Below the pieces are notes generated by a model that was not told where the DNA came from, ran no database searches, and worked only from the letters and a program-made list of their open reading frames with translations. The translations under genes were made by a program, and so were the position numbers. Shown here piece after piece: positions 44,930-54,060 of a DNA stretch of 64,000 nucleotides. Source of the DNA: Caulobacter sp. BP25 (GTDB lineage: Bacteria; Pseudomonadota; Alphaproteobacteria; Caulobacterales; Caulobacteraceae); NCBI RefSeq assembly GCF_002737755.1, contig NZ_PEGH01000017.1, positions 558,001 to 622,000 of the forward strand. Direction: 5' to 3'. Each line of letters begins with the position of its first letter. The stretch's first letter is position 1.

Positions 44930-46588
44930 ATGTTTGAAGGCCTCTCCCCCCTCGCCCGTGACGCCCGCTCCTGGCCCTTCGAGCAGGCGCGCGCCACGAT
45001 CGCCCGCGTCCTGCGCGTGCGCCTCCCCGACCGCGCCGACCAGGAAGCCGCCAAGGCCCTGATCGACGCCGGCAAGACAGACGAGGCGGTGAAAGCCTAT
45101 CCGGCCCTTTCGCAGGCCGTGATCTTCGAGACCGGCTATGGGCCGTCGGGCCTGCCGCACCTGGGCACCTTCGGCGAGGTGGCGCGCACCACGATGGTGC
45201 GCAGCGCCTTCCGCGCCCTGACCGACGAGGCCATCCCGACCCGCCTGATCGCCTTCAGCGACGACATGGACGGCCTGCGCAAGGTTCCCGAGAACATCGA
45301 GAACAAGCAGCCGCTGATCGAGGACCTGGGCAAGCCGCTGACGGTCGTCCGCGACCCGTTCGGCACCCATGACAGCTTCGGCGCCCACAACAACGCCCGC
45401 CTGCGCGCGTTCCTGGACGGTTTTGGCTTCGAGTACGAGTTCGTCAGCTCGACCGAGTGCTACAAGGGCGGAATGTTCGACGCGACCCTGCTGACCGCCC
45501 TGGAGCGCTTCGACGCGATCCAGAAGGTCATGCTGCCGACGCTGGGCGAGGAGCGCCGCGCGACCTATTCGCCGTTCCTCCCCATCAGCCCGACCACCGG
45601 CCGCGTGCTGCAGGTCCCGACCCTGGAGCGCAATGTCGAGAAGGGCACGATCGTCTTCCAGGACGAGGATGGCCGCAATGTCGAGGTCCCGGTCACCGGC
45701 GGCCACGTGAAGATGCAGTGGAAGCCCGACTGGGCCATGCGCTGGACGGCGCTGGGCGTCGACTACGAGATGTCGGGCAAGGACCTGATCGACTCGGTCA
45801 AGGCCTCGGGCGCGATCTGCAAGGCGCTGGGCGGGACCCCGCCGGAGGGCTTCAACTACGAGCTCTTCCTGGACGAGAACAACCAGAAGATCTCCAAGTC
45901 CAAGGGCAACGGCCTGTCGATGGAGGACTGGCTGCGGTACGGCGCGCCCGAGAGCCTGTCGTACTACATGTTCCAGAGCCCCAAGTCGGCCAAGAAGCTC
46001 TATTTCGACGTCATCCCCAAGGCGAGCGACGAGTACCTGCAGCAGCTGGACGCCTATCCGCGCCAGGAGCCGGCCAAGCAGCTCGACAACCCCGTCTGGC
46101 ACATCCACACGGGCCGTCCGCCGCAGCAGGGCTCGCCGGTGTCGTTCAGCCTGATGCTGAATCTCGTTTCGGCAGCCGACGCCTCGACCAAGGAAATCCT
46201 CTGGGGCTTCCTGTCGCGCTACATCCCGGGCGCCTCGCCGGAAAGCCAGCCGCTGCTGGACCGCCTGGCCGGCTACGCGATCAACTACTACGAGGACTTC
46301 GTGAAGCCCTCGAAGGTGTTCCGCGCGCCCAACGACCAGGAACGCGCCGCCATGCTGGACCTGCTGGCCAAGCTGAAGGCCATGCCGTCCGACACCCAGG
46401 ACGCCGAGCTGATCCAGAACGAAGTGTTCGAGGTGGGCAAGACCCACGGCTTCGACCCGCTGCGCGCCTGGTTCCAGGCCCTCTACGAAGTGCTGCTGGG
46501 CCAGAGCCAGGGCCCCCGCTTCGGCTCCTTCGCGGCCATCTTCGGGATCGACCGCACGGTGGCGCTGATCGAGGAGAAGCTGGGCTAG
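44930..46588 (+). CDS. lysK: Class I lysyl-tRNA synthetase
   Basis: This is the class I form of LysRS, common in archaea and alphaproteobacteria and unrelated to the class II enzyme of most bacteria. The 552-residue product has the HIGH-type motif [12 protein letters not shown] (near 70), the KMSKS-type KISKSKGN and a C-terminal helical anticodon domain. Its length and these motifs make class II excluded. ATG 44930 (MFEGLSP) is chosen over a non-ATG start ten codons upstream. It follows the A-family element. Confidence 0.93.
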   Translation: MFEGLSPLARDARSWPFEQARATIARVLRVRLPDRADQEAAKALIDAGKTDEAVKAYPALSQAVIFETGYGPSGLPHLGTFGEVARTTMVRSAFRALTDEAIPTRLIAFSDDMDGLRKVPENIENKQPLIEDLGKPLTVVRDPFGTHDSFGAHNNARLRAFLDGFGFEYEFVSSTECYKGGMFDATLLTALERFDAIQKVMLPTLGEERRATYSPFLPISPTTGRVLQVPTLERNVEKGTIVFQDEDGRNVEVPVTGGHVKMQWKPDWAMRWTALGVDYEMSGKDLIDSVKASGAICKALGGTPPEGFNYELFLDENNQKISKSKGNGLSMEDWLRYGAPESLSYYMFQSPKSAKKLYFDVIPKASDEYLQQLDAYPRQEPAKQLDNPVWHIHTGRPPQQGSPVSFSLMLNLVSAADASTKEILWGFLSRYIPGASPESQPLLDRLAGYAINYYEDFVKPSKVFRAPNDQERAAMLDLLAKLKAMPSDTQDAELIQNEVFEVGKTHGFDPLRAWFQALYEVLLGQSQGPRFGSFAAIFGIDRTVALIEEKLG

Positions 46589-46726
46589 AGTTTCGGTGCG
46601 GCGAAACCGCCCAGCGACACCTTGCCGGGCAGATGAACCAAGGCTGAATTGCGTATTAAGGGTCTGACCACTTTTGTGAGTCTAAGGTCCGATCTTCAGG
46701 ACCAGAACAGTCTTCAAGGTCAGACC

Positions 46727-46936
46727 ATGGCTTCGTTCACGCTTCGCCCCACCGACCGTCGGGAATTCGATTCTCTGCTCGGCGGCATTGTCCAGCAGTT
46801 CCCCGACGCCCGCGTCGAGGCGGCGCACAACGACACCTGGCAGTCGTATCGCGTCGACGTGTCGTGCGCCGATCCGGCCGCCGGCCCGCTGATCGCCTGG
46901 CTGATCGACACCCACGGCGACTGCCCGCGCACCTAA
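46727..46936 (+). CDS. Small conserved hypothetical protein
   Basis: The 69-residue protein (MASFTLRPTDRREFDSLLGG ... LIAWLIDTHGDCPRT) has no signal peptide or membrane segment and one tryptophan-rich stretch (HNDTWQSYRVDVSC). I do not recognise the family. ATG 46727 follows AAGGTC; the frame extends 26 codons upstream but into non-coding-looking sequence. It is between lysK and the convergent S24-like regulator. Confidence 0.6.
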   Translation: MASFTLRPTDRREFDSLLGGIVQQFPDARVEAAHNDTWQSYRVDVSCADPAAGPLIAWLIDTHGDCPRT

Positions 46937-46951
46937 ATCTTCTGGGGCCGG

Positions 46952-47590
46952 CTACTGGCTGGCCCAGACGATCCGCGCGATCCAGGCGACCTCGTCCCGC
47001 GACAGCAGGCGCTCGCCCTCGCGCCCCAGGGCCAGGAGCTCGATCGTCCTGGCCGTGACCCGGCCCAGCTCCCGCACTAGCACCTCGCCGCCTTGGGTCC
47101 GCGCCACCACGCGGTCGCCCTTGCGCGGCTCGACCGTGGGCGAGACCAGGAGCCGGTCGCCGTCGCGATAGACCGGCGCCAGGGCGTCGCCCGAGATTTC
47201 CAGAGCAAAGAGACCTTCGCCGAGATCCGGCGCGGCGACCTCGTCCCAGCCCGCGCCCGTCGGCATGCCCGCCGCATCGAAGAAGCCCTCCTGCCCGGCC
47301 TGGGCGAGGCCGATCAGCGGGGCGCTCCGCTTGGCGCCCGCCCCCGCCGACTGCTCGGTCAGGGCGGCGAACTCCGAGAAATTGACCCCCGTGGCCTCCA
47401 GAAGCTTGGCGAGGCTCTCGGTCGAGGGCCAGCGCGCGCGGCCGTCGGCGTCCGTCGAGCCGCGCTTGGAGCGGTTGAAGCTGGTCGGGTCCAGGCCCGC
47501 CATCCGGGCCATGGCCGAGGGCGTCATGTCGAAACGCGCGGCCAGAGCGTCGATGGCCCGCCAGATTTCGCCGTGAGAGAGCGTCGCCAT
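46952..47590 (-). CDS. HTH / S24-like transcriptional regulator with lost dyad
   Basis: The 212-residue protein has an N-terminal helix-turn-helix (DMTPSAMARMAGLDPTSFNRSKRG) and a C-terminal LexA/CI-like domain. Cleavage-type A98-G99 (AQAGQEG) is present. The catalytic motif of LexA, GDSM, is GDAL here (Ala136 in place of Ser). The Lys of VKR is replaced in VRE (Arg173). Both residues needed for self-cleavage are thus absent, so RecA-triggered inactivation is unlikely. It probably binds DNA stably or is controlled otherwise. It is divergent from the MerR-type gene. Confidence 0.82.
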   Translation of the reverse strand: MATLSHGEIWRAIDALAARFDMTPSAMARMAGLDPTSFNRSKRGSTDADGRARWPSTESLAKLLEATGVNFSEFAALTEQSAGAGAKRSAPLIGLAQAGQEGFFDAAGMPTGAGWDEVAAPDLGEGLFALEISGDALAPVYRDGDRLLVSPTVEPRKGDRVVARTQGGEVLVRELGRVTARTIELLALGREGERLLSRDEVAWIARIVWASQ

Positions 47591-47675
47591 CAGGCGTCTC
47601 CTTTGACGGTCGTGGCCTTCGCTTGGAAGGTACGCCGCCAGCCCTAGGAAAGTAAACCTATCCCTACGGCACAGG

Positions 47676-47699
47676 TTGACGTTTACGTAAGCGTTGACG
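47676..47699 (+). promoter_or_regulatory. Candidate LiuR-type operator
   Basis: The sequence TTGACGTTTACGTAAGCGTTGACG is 24 bases centred on the palindrome TTACGTAA, 91 bases upstream of the MerR-type gene. LiuR-type sites in alphaproteobacteria are described with the core TTTACGTAAACG. The TTGACG at 47694 could be a -35 element, so binding would overlap the promoter. Autoregulation is inferred. Confidence 0.55.
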
Positions 47700-47789
47700 G
47701 TTCCCCGAGATCGGGTTTAGGGTGATCGCCGATAACAAAAAGCGGCCCGGCCGCGGTAGCCAGGCCCTCTTCATCGGGAGGTTTAAACC

Positions 47790-48269
47790 ATGGCCGACCT
47801 GCGTCGTCCCGAGCGGACATTCACGATCCGCCAGCTCTGCAATGAATTCAAAGCCACGCCGCGCGCCCTGCGTTTCTATGAGGACAAGGGCCTTCTGAAC
47901 CCCGCGCGCGAGGGCCTGAACCGCGTCTATTCCCACAAGGACCGCGTGCGCCTGCAGCTGATCCTGCGCGGCAAGCGCGTGGGCCTGTCGCTATCGGAAA
48001 TCCGCGAGCTGCTGGACCTCTATGATGAGAACGACCAGGGCGCGGCCCAGATGGCCCGCTCGCTGAAGAAGTTCCGCGAACGCGCCACGGCGCTGGAGCA
48101 GCAGCGCGACGACATCGACAGCGCCATCGTCGAGCTGCGCGAGGCCTGCGATCGCCTGGAAAAGCGCCTCGGCGAAATCCGCCCCGACCTGCTGCCCCGC
48201 GCGGCCGACTACGAGCAGGTGCTGCGCGCCCGCCTGGACGGTCACGCCGAGGCCATGCTGGGCAAGTAA
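47790..48269 (+). CDS. MerR family regulator, LiuR-like
   Basis: The 159-residue protein has a MerR N-terminal winged helix (FTIRQLCNEFKATPRALRFYEDKGLLNPAREGLNRVYSHKDRVRL), a long coiled-coil dimerisation helix and a C-terminal tail without metal-binding cysteines. Such non-metal MerR proteins (LiuR type) control branched-chain amino acid or fatty-acid catabolism in alphaproteobacteria. The next genes are two acyl-CoA dehydrogenases. Its own upstream region has a TTTACGTAAG palindrome. Exact effector unknown. Confidence 0.85.
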   Translation: MADLRRPERTFTIRQLCNEFKATPRALRFYEDKGLLNPAREGLNRVYSHKDRVRLQLILRGKRVGLSLSEIRELLDLYDENDQGAAQMARSLKKFRERATALEQQRDDIDSAIVELREACDRLEKRLGEIRPDLLPRAADYEQVLRARLDGHAEAMLGK

Positions 48270-48343
48270 GACCCTGGCGTCGCCAAAGCCCTGAGCCGGC
48301 GACGCCGCACGCTTTTCTCCTCCGTTCCTCCCAGGACCGCTTC

Positions 48344-50137
48344 ATGACCTACCAGCCGCCCGTTCGCGAACACGCCTTCATCCTGCGTGACGTGCTCAAC
48401 ATCGACCAGCACGGCGACCTGCCCGGCTTCTCGGACGCGCCGTTCGACGTCGTCGAGCAGATTCTGGACGCCGCCGCCCAGTTCACCGGCGAGGTCCTGG
48501 CCCCGCTGAACACGGTCGGCGACAAGAACGGCTGCCAGCTGGACCCGGCGACCAACACGGTCACCACCCCGCCCGGCTTCAAGGACGCCTACAAGCAGCT
48601 GTGCGAAGGCGGCTGGACCGCGATCGGCTCGGACCCGGCCTATGGCGGCCAGGGATTGCCCTATGTCGTGAACCTGGCGTTCAGCGAGATGTCGAGCTCG
48701 GCCAATATGGCGTTCTCGATGTATCCGGGCCTGGCCCACGGCGCCTATTCGGCCATCCACTTCGGCGGCACGGACGCGCAGAAAGAGACCTATCTGCCCA
48801 AGATGGTCACCGGCGAGTGGACCGGCACCATGAACCTGACCGAGCCGCACTGCGGCACGGACCTGGGCCTGCTGCGCACCAAGGCGGTCCCGCAAGGCGA
48901 CGGCAGCTACAAGATCACCGGCCAGAAGATCTGGATCTCGGCCGGCGAGCACGACATGGCCGATAACATCGTCCACCTGGTTTTGGCCCGCATCGAGGGC
49001 GCCCCGGCCGGCGTGAAGGGCATCAGCCTGTTCATCGTGCCGAAGTTCTTCCCCAAGGAAGACGGCTCGGTCGGCGAGCGTAACCAGGGCGTCAAGTGCG
49101 TCGGCCTGGAAGAGAAGATGGGCATCCACGGCAACGCCACCTGCGTCATGCAGTACGACGACGCCGTCGGCTACCTGATCGGCGAGGAAAACTCCGGCCT
49201 CAAGATCATGTTCGTGATGATGAACGAGGCCCGGCTGGGCGTTGGCCTGCAGGGCGTGGCCCAGGGCGAGGCCGCCTATCAGGCCGCCGTCGCCTTCGCC
49301 AAGGACCGCCTGCAAGGCCGCTCGCTGACGGGGCCCAAGAACGCCGACGGCCCGGCCGACCCGATCATCGTCCACCCGGACGTGCGCCGCATGCTGATGG
49401 ACAGCAAGGCGGTCCTGGAAGCTGGACGCGCCTTCCTGTTCTGGACCGCCCTGCACGGCGATCTTTCGCACATCCACCCGGACGAGAAGGTCCGCGAGAA
49501 GTCGGGCGACTACATGAGCCTGATGACGCCCGTCCTGAAGGGCTACCTGACCGACAAGGGCTTCCAGATCTGCTCCAACGCGGTGCAGGTCCACGGCGGC
49601 AGCGGCTTCACCGAGCACTTCCCGGTCAGCCAGTTCATGCGCGACTGCCGCATCGCCCTGATCTACGAGGGCACCAACGGCGTTCAGGCCCTGGACCTGG
49701 TCGGCCGCAAGCTGGCGGCCAAGGGCGGCCGCGCGGTCATGACCTTCTTCCAGGAGATCGACCAGTTCATCGGCGAGAACGACGCCGACGAGTCTATCAA
49801 GCCGTTCATCGAGGCCTTGGCCGGGGTGAAGGGCCAACTGCAGGACGGCACGATGTGGCTGATGCAGAACGGCCTGCAGAACCCCGACAACGCCGGCGCG
49901 GCCTCGACCGACTACATGCACCTCTTCGGCCTGGCGGGCCTGGCGTACATGTGGGCGCTGATGGCCAAGGCCGCCCAAACCAAGATCGCCGCCGGCTCGT
50001 CGGACCCGTTCTACGCGACCAAGCTGACGACCGGCCGATATTTCATCGAACGCATCTTGCCTGACGCTGCGTCGCATCTGGCCAAGCTGAAGACCGGTTC
50101 GGCGACCCTGATGGCGCTGCCTGCGGAGGCTTTCTGA
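48344..50137 (+). CDS. Acyl-CoA dehydrogenase, long C-terminal type
   Basis: The 597-residue flavoenzyme oxidises acyl-CoA to enoyl-CoA. It has the FAD region LTEPHCGTDLGLLRTKA, KIWISAGEHDM, and the catalytic-end signature ALIYEGTNGVQALDLVGRKL with Glu of YEGT. The extra C-terminal domain, longer than in short-chain enzymes, matches the FadE-type group with a DUF-type extension. It starts 74 bases after the MerR-type gene. The next dehydrogenase begins two bases after its stop. Confidence 0.92.
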   Translation: MTYQPPVREHAFILRDVLNIDQHGDLPGFSDAPFDVVEQILDAAAQFTGEVLAPLNTVGDKNGCQLDPATNTVTTPPGFKDAYKQLCEGGWTAIGSDPAYGGQGLPYVVNLAFSEMSSSANMAFSMYPGLAHGAYSAIHFGGTDAQKETYLPKMVTGEWTGTMNLTEPHCGTDLGLLRTKAVPQGDGSYKITGQKIWISAGEHDMADNIVHLVLARIEGAPAGVKGISLFIVPKFFPKEDGSVGERNQGVKCVGLEEKMGIHGNATCVMQYDDAVGYLIGEENSGLKIMFVMMNEARLGVGLQGVAQGEAAYQAAVAFAKDRLQGRSLTGPKNADGPADPIIVHPDVRRMLMDSKAVLEAGRAFLFWTALHGDLSHIHPDEKVREKSGDYMSLMTPVLKGYLTDKGFQICSNAVQVHGGSGFTEHFPVSQFMRDCRIALIYEGTNGVQALDLVGRKLAAKGGRAVMTFFQEIDQFIGENDADESIKPFIEALAGVKGQLQDGTMWLMQNGLQNPDNAGAASTDYMHLFGLAGLAYMWALMAKAAQTKIAAGSSDPFYATKLTTGRYFIERILPDAASHLAKLKTGSATLMALPAEAF

Positions 50138-50139
50138 TC

Positions 50140-51303
50140 ATGAGCGTGCTCAACGTGGAAAAACCGGCCTTCATGGCCGAGGAAGACATCGCGATCTTCG
50201 AAGACGCGGTGGGCAAATTCTTCGACGAGCACGCGCCTGAAGAGACCGTCGCGAAATGGCGCAAGAACCACTGCGTCGACCGCGACATGTGGACCAAGGC
50301 GGGAGAGGCCGGCTTGCTCGGCCTCTCCACGCCCGAGCAATACGGCGGCGCCGGCGGCGACTACCGGCACGAGGTCGTGCTGATGGAACAGTTGGGCAAG
50401 AAGGGCGTCGATGGTTTCGGCGCCAGCCTGCACAACGCCATCGTCATGCCGTACATCGTTCACTACGGCACAGAGGAGCAGAAGCAGCGCTGGCTGCCGC
50501 GCATGGTCACTGGCGAGCTGGTCTCGGCCATCGCCATGACCGAGCCGGGCGCGGGCTCGGACCTGCAAGGCATCAAGACCACCGCCAAGAAGGCCGGCAA
50601 CCAGTACGTCATCAACGGCTCCAAGACCTTCATCACCAACGGCCAGACCGCGAATCTGATCTGCGTGGTCGCCAAGACCGACCCGGCCGGCGGCGCGCGC
50701 GGCACCTCCTTGATCTTCGTCGAGACGGACGAGGTCGAGGGCTTCAAGCGCGGCCGCAACCTCGACAAGCTGGGCCAGGAAGCCCAGGATACCTCCGAAC
50801 TGTTCTTCAACGACGTGAAAGTCCCGACCGAGAACCTCTTGGGGACCGACGAGGGCCAGGGCTTCTTCCAGCTGATGAGCCAGCTGCCGCAGGAGCGCCT
50901 GAACATCGCCGTCCAGGGCATGGCGACCATCGAGCGGGCGCTGGAGCTGACCATCGCCTACGTCAAGGACCGCAAGGCGTTCGGCAAGGCGATCATCGAC
51001 TTCCAGAACACCCAGTTCGTCCTGGCCGAGTGCAAGACCGAGGCGACCGTGGCCAAGGTCTTCGTCAACCACTGCATCGCCCAGCACCTGGAGGCCAAGC
51101 TCGACGCGGCCACCGCCTCGATGGCCAAGTACTGGGTCAGCGACCTGGAGAACAAGATCGTCGACCGCTGCCTGCAGCTGTTCGGCGGCTACGGCTTCAT
51201 GAACGAGTACCCGATCGCGCGCATGTACAAGGACAGCCGCATCCAGCGCATCTACGGCGGCACCAACGAGATCATGAAGCTGTTGATCGCGAGGACGCTA
51301 TGA
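50140..51303 (+). CDS. Acyl-CoA dehydrogenase, LCAD/IVD-like
   Basis: The 387-residue acyl-CoA dehydrogenase has AMTEPGAGSDLQGIKTTA, NGSKTFITNG and QERLNIAVQGMATIERALELTIAYVKDRKAFG. The C-terminal signature is RIYGGTNEIMKLLIARTL: YGGT takes the place of YEGT. As in long-chain and isovaleryl enzymes, the catalytic Glu is then expected in the TIERALE helix (Glu265). It follows the long enzyme by two bases, and its stop overlaps the next gene as ATGA. Confidence 0.92.
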   Translation: MSVLNVEKPAFMAEEDIAIFEDAVGKFFDEHAPEETVAKWRKNHCVDRDMWTKAGEAGLLGLSTPEQYGGAGGDYRHEVVLMEQLGKKGVDGFGASLHNAIVMPYIVHYGTEEQKQRWLPRMVTGELVSAIAMTEPGAGSDLQGIKTTAKKAGNQYVINGSKTFITNGQTANLICVVAKTDPAGGARGTSLIFVETDEVEGFKRGRNLDKLGQEAQDTSELFFNDVKVPTENLLGTDEGQGFFQLMSQLPQERLNIAVQGMATIERALELTIAYVKDRKAFGKAIIDFQNTQFVLAECKTEATVAKVFVNHCIAQHLEAKLDAATASMAKYWVSDLENKIVDRCLQLFGGYGFMNEYPIARMYKDSRIQRIYGGTNEIMKLLIARTL

Positions 51304-51695
51304 TCGCCCTGCCTTTGATCGCGCTGCTGGCCGGACCGGCCGCCGCCGCGCCTCCGGCGCCGAAAGGCGCTCAAGACGCCCGCTCGGCCGTGGTCTGCGT
51401 GCGCGCCGTCCAAGGCCCCCGCCCGCTGAACTTCTCGGGCGAGCTGGTCGGCAAGCGGCCCCAGCCTGGCGCGTTCAAGCTGCCGCTGCAGCCGGCGGGC
51501 CAGGACATCTGTCAGACCCTGCTGCGCTCCAAGGTCGCCGAGTGGAAGCTGGAGGTCAGGACCCCGGGCTTCACCGCGTGCGAGCTGCCGCCGCCGGAGT
51601 TCGGCTCGCGCCTCTACTACCGCGCCAAGGTCTCGGCGCGGGGCCTCAAGTGCGAACCGATCGGCAAGTACCCGATCGGCAACTGGAAGCCCTAA
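51300..51695 (+). CDS. Small secreted four-cysteine protein
   Basis: The 131-residue protein has an N-terminal signal-like segment (MIALPLIALLAGPAAAAPPAP) and four well-spaced cysteines (VVCVRA, QDICQT, FTACEL, LKCEPI), consistent with two disulfides in the periplasm. I do not know the family. Its start overlaps the acyl-CoA dehydrogenase stop by four bases, and its C-terminus reads KYPIGNWKP. Its presence in a beta-oxidation operon is unexplained. Confidence 0.7.
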   Translation: MIALPLIALLAGPAAAAPPAPKGAQDARSAVVCVRAVQGPRPLNFSGELVGKRPQPGAFKLPLQPAGQDICQTLLRSKVAEWKLEVRTPGFTACELPPPEFGSRLYYRAKVSARGLKCEPIGKYPIGNWKP

Positions 51696-51706
51696 TGCGC
51701 CTTGCT

Positions 51707-52633
51707 CTAGGCCTTGTTGACGCTGTTGCCCTTGAACCGCGCCCTGCCGCGCGCGTCGAGGTCCTGGCGCGTGGCCTCGAGGCTGAGCGGCCCTTGGAGG
51801 GTCGCGTTGACCGCGTCTATCCCCCGCGCCGCGCCCCCCGGCTTGCGCGCGAGCAGGTAGCGCAGCGAGAGGCGCTCATTGTCGGCCGCGTCGGGCTGAG
51901 TGCCGTGCAGGGTGCACGCGTGCCACATGGCCGCGTAACCCGTCTTTCCCGTCAACAGATGCTGGCGGGTCTGAACCTCGCCGCCGCGTCCGTCGCGATA
52001 AAGCCAGCCGCTCTCGTTCTTGGTCAGGTCGTGCGGGAAAAGGGTCCCGGCCAACTTGTGGCTGTCCTCCAGCAGGAACAGCGGCGCGTCGTGCGCGCCG
52101 ACATCGTGCAGATAGACGTACAGCGTGATGAAGTCGGCCTCCCGGTCCCGGTAGTCGATCAGGTCCTGGTGGAAGTCGATGCCGTAGAAATAGGTGATGT
52201 CGCGGTACGGCGGCCGAACATAGGCCCCCAGATTGTTGACCGGATTGCCGGCGATGCGCGCCTTGAGCCAGTCGGGAACCACGCTGGCGGGCACGCCGCA
52301 GATCAGCTTCTTGACCAGGATTTCGTAGTCATCGCCCAGCAGCGCGCTGACGGCGGCGACGATCCCCGGGTCCTGCTCGACGAAGGCCAGGTCCTTCTCG
52401 AATCCCTCGAGCAGATTGCGACCAGGCACCGGATTGACGCCGATGTACTGAGGGTTGGCGTCGAACTCGGCCTCGGACAGGAAGAGATCGGCGCCGAAGG
52501 TCCGCAGAGCCCGGATCTTGGCGAGAAGGCGGCTGGCGGCCGCCGGGTCCACCCCATCCGGAAACACATGATAACCGCGCGCGATGAAGTCCTCGACCGC
52601 CGGGTGGTTCGTTGCAAGCGCCGCTTCAGCCAT
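51707..52633 (-). CDS. Phytanoyl-CoA dioxygenase (PhyH) family protein
   Basis: The 308-residue protein belongs to the Fe(II)/2-oxoglutarate dioxygenases. Its iron site is the HxD in GIDFHQDLIDYRDREADF with the distal His in AAMWHACTLHGTQPD, and 2-oxoglutarate is probably held by the Arg in ERLSLRYLL. No signal peptide. Substrate unknown. ATG 52633 with GGGAG upstream is preferred over TTG 52648. It faces the secreted protein gene and is divergent from the thiolase gene. Confidence 0.85.
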   Translation of the reverse strand: MAEAALATNHPAVEDFIARGYHVFPDGVDPAAASRLLAKIRALRTFGADLFLSEAEFDANPQYIGVNPVPGRNLLEGFEKDLAFVEQDPGIVAAVSALLGDDYEILVKKLICGVPASVVPDWLKARIAGNPVNNLGAYVRPPYRDITYFYGIDFHQDLIDYRDREADFITLYVYLHDVGAHDAPLFLLEDSHKLAGTLFPHDLTKNESGWLYRDGRGGEVQTRQHLLTGKTGYAAMWHACTLHGTQPDAADNERLSLRYLLARKPGGAARGIDAVNATLQGPLSLEATRQDLDARGRARFKGNSVNKA

Positions 52634-52657
52634 GTTCTGATCTCCCAACCGAGGCGA

Positions 52658-52715
52658 TCAGACTCAACTTTAGTTAAAGAACCATACAGACCCTCAACGT
52701 CTGGTCTTCTCAGGA
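52658..52715 (+). promoter_or_regulatory. Dyads in the thiolase upstream region
   Basis: Between the PhyH and thiolase starts there is CTTTAGTTAAAG, a 12-base near-palindrome around 52670, and then AGACC...GGTCT with a 10-base centre, adjoining the AGGAAGGAG ribosome-binding site. Either might be an operator for the fatty-acid genes. Evidence is limited to symmetry. Confidence 0.3.
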
Positions 52716-52727
52716 AGGAGCCATTCC

Positions 52728-53933
52728 ATGGCTGACGCTTACATCTTCGACGCCGTGCGCACCCCGCGCGGCAAGGGCAAGAAGGACGGGTCTCTGCACG
52801 AGATCACCGCCCTGTCCCTGGCCACCCAGGTCCTGGAAGCCCTGCGCGACCGCAACGGCCTCGACACCAGCAAGGTCGACGACGTCGTCCTGGGCTGCGT
52901 CGCCCCGGTCGGCGAGCAAGGTAGCGACATCGCGCGCACGGCCGTGCTGACCGCCGACTACGCCGAGAGCGTCGCCGGCGTGCAGATCAACCGCTTCTGC
53001 GCCTCGGGCCTGGAAGCTGTGAACATGGCTGCGGCCAAGGTCGCTTCGGGCGAAGCCGGTCTGGCCATCGGCGGTGGCGTCGAGAGCATGAGCCGCGTGC
53101 CGATGGGTAGCGACGGCGGCGCCTGGCCGACCGACCCGTCCTCGGCCTTCAAGACCTACTTCGCCCCGCAAGGCGTCTCGGCCGACCTGATCGCGTCGCT
53201 GTACGGCTTTTCCCGCGACGACGTCGACGCCTACGCCGTCGAGAGCCAGAAGCGCGCTGCGGCCGCCTGGGCCGATGGCCGTTTCAAGAAGTCGGTGATC
53301 GGGGTCAAGGATCAGCTGGGCCTGACCATCCTGGACCATGACGAGACCGTCCGCGGTTCGACCACCATGCAGACTCTGGCGTCGTTGAACCCCTCGTTCA
53401 CGGGCATGGGCGAGATGGCCTTCGACGCCGTCGTCACCCAGCGCTACCCGCAGGTCGAGAAGGTCAACCACGTCCACCACGCCGGCAACAGCTCGGGCAT
53501 CGTCGACGGCGCCGCCGGCGTGCTGATCGGCACCAAGGAAATGGGCGAGGCCCTGGGCCTCAAGGCCCGCGCCCGGATCAAGGGCGCGGCTTCGATTGGT
53601 TCGGAGCCCTCGATCATGCTGACGGGGCCCTCGCTGGTCACCGAAAAGCTGCTCAAGCGCCTGGGCATGGAGGTCAAGGACATCGACCTCTATGAGCTGA
53701 ACGAGGCCTTCGCGGCCGTCGTCCTGCGCATGATGCAGGCGCTGGATATCCCGCACGACAAGATGAACGTGAACGGCGGGGCCATCGCCATGGGCCACCC
53801 GCTGGGCGCCACCGGCGCGATGATCCTGGGCACCATGGTCGACGAGCTGGAGCGCTCGGACAAGGAGACCGCCCTGATCACCCTGTGCGTCGGCGCCGGC
53901 ATGGGCACCGCCACCGTCATCGAACGCGTTTGA
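52728..53933 (+). CDS. Acetyl-CoA acetyltransferase (thiolase)
   Basis: The 401-residue thiolase carries out the thiolytic step of beta-oxidation. Catalytic Cys91 is in [15 protein letters not shown]. The second histidine/glycine block is [18 protein letters not shown], and the second active cysteine is in [15 protein letters not shown]. Length and motifs match FadA-type thiolases. The strong SD AGGAAGGAG precedes ATG 52728. It is followed by an A-family element and then the FadJ-type gene, together forming the trifunctional pair. Confidence 0.94.
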   Translation: MADAYIFDAVRTPRGKGKKDGSLHEITALSLATQVLEALRDRNGLDTSKVDDVVLGCVAPVGEQGSDIARTAVLTADYAESVAGVQINRFCASGLEAVNMAAAKVASGEAGLAIGGGVESMSRVPMGSDGGAWPTDPSSAFKTYFAPQGVSADLIASLYGFSRDDVDAYAVESQKRAAAAWADGRFKKSVIGVKDQLGLTILDHDETVRGSTTMQTLASLNPSFTGMGEMAFDAVVTQRYPQVEKVNHVHHAGNSSGIVDGAAGVLIGTKEMGEALGLKARARIKGAASIGSEPSIMLTGPSLVTEKLLKRLGMEVKDIDLYELNEAFAAVVLRMMQALDIPHDKMNVNGGAIAMGHPLGATGAMILGTMVDELERSDKETALITLCVGAGMGTATVIERV

Positions 53934-53940
53934 TTTAACC

Positions 53941-54037
53941 TGTCATCCCGGACGGCCCGAAGGGCCGATCCGGGACCGCGGCAAGCTCAGAGCTTCCGAC
54001 GGTCCCGGCTCTCCGCTGCGCTACGGCCGGGATGACA
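53941..54037. repeat. A-family palindromic element (copy 4)
   Basis: It runs from TGTCATCCCGG to CCGGGATGACA with inner GGGACC and GGTCCC arms. It stands between the thiolase and FadJ-type genes, which otherwise look like an operon, so it may act on mRNA processing between them. Confidence 0.8.
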
Positions 54038-54060
54038 TCGAATTCTGAGGAAGAATCCCT

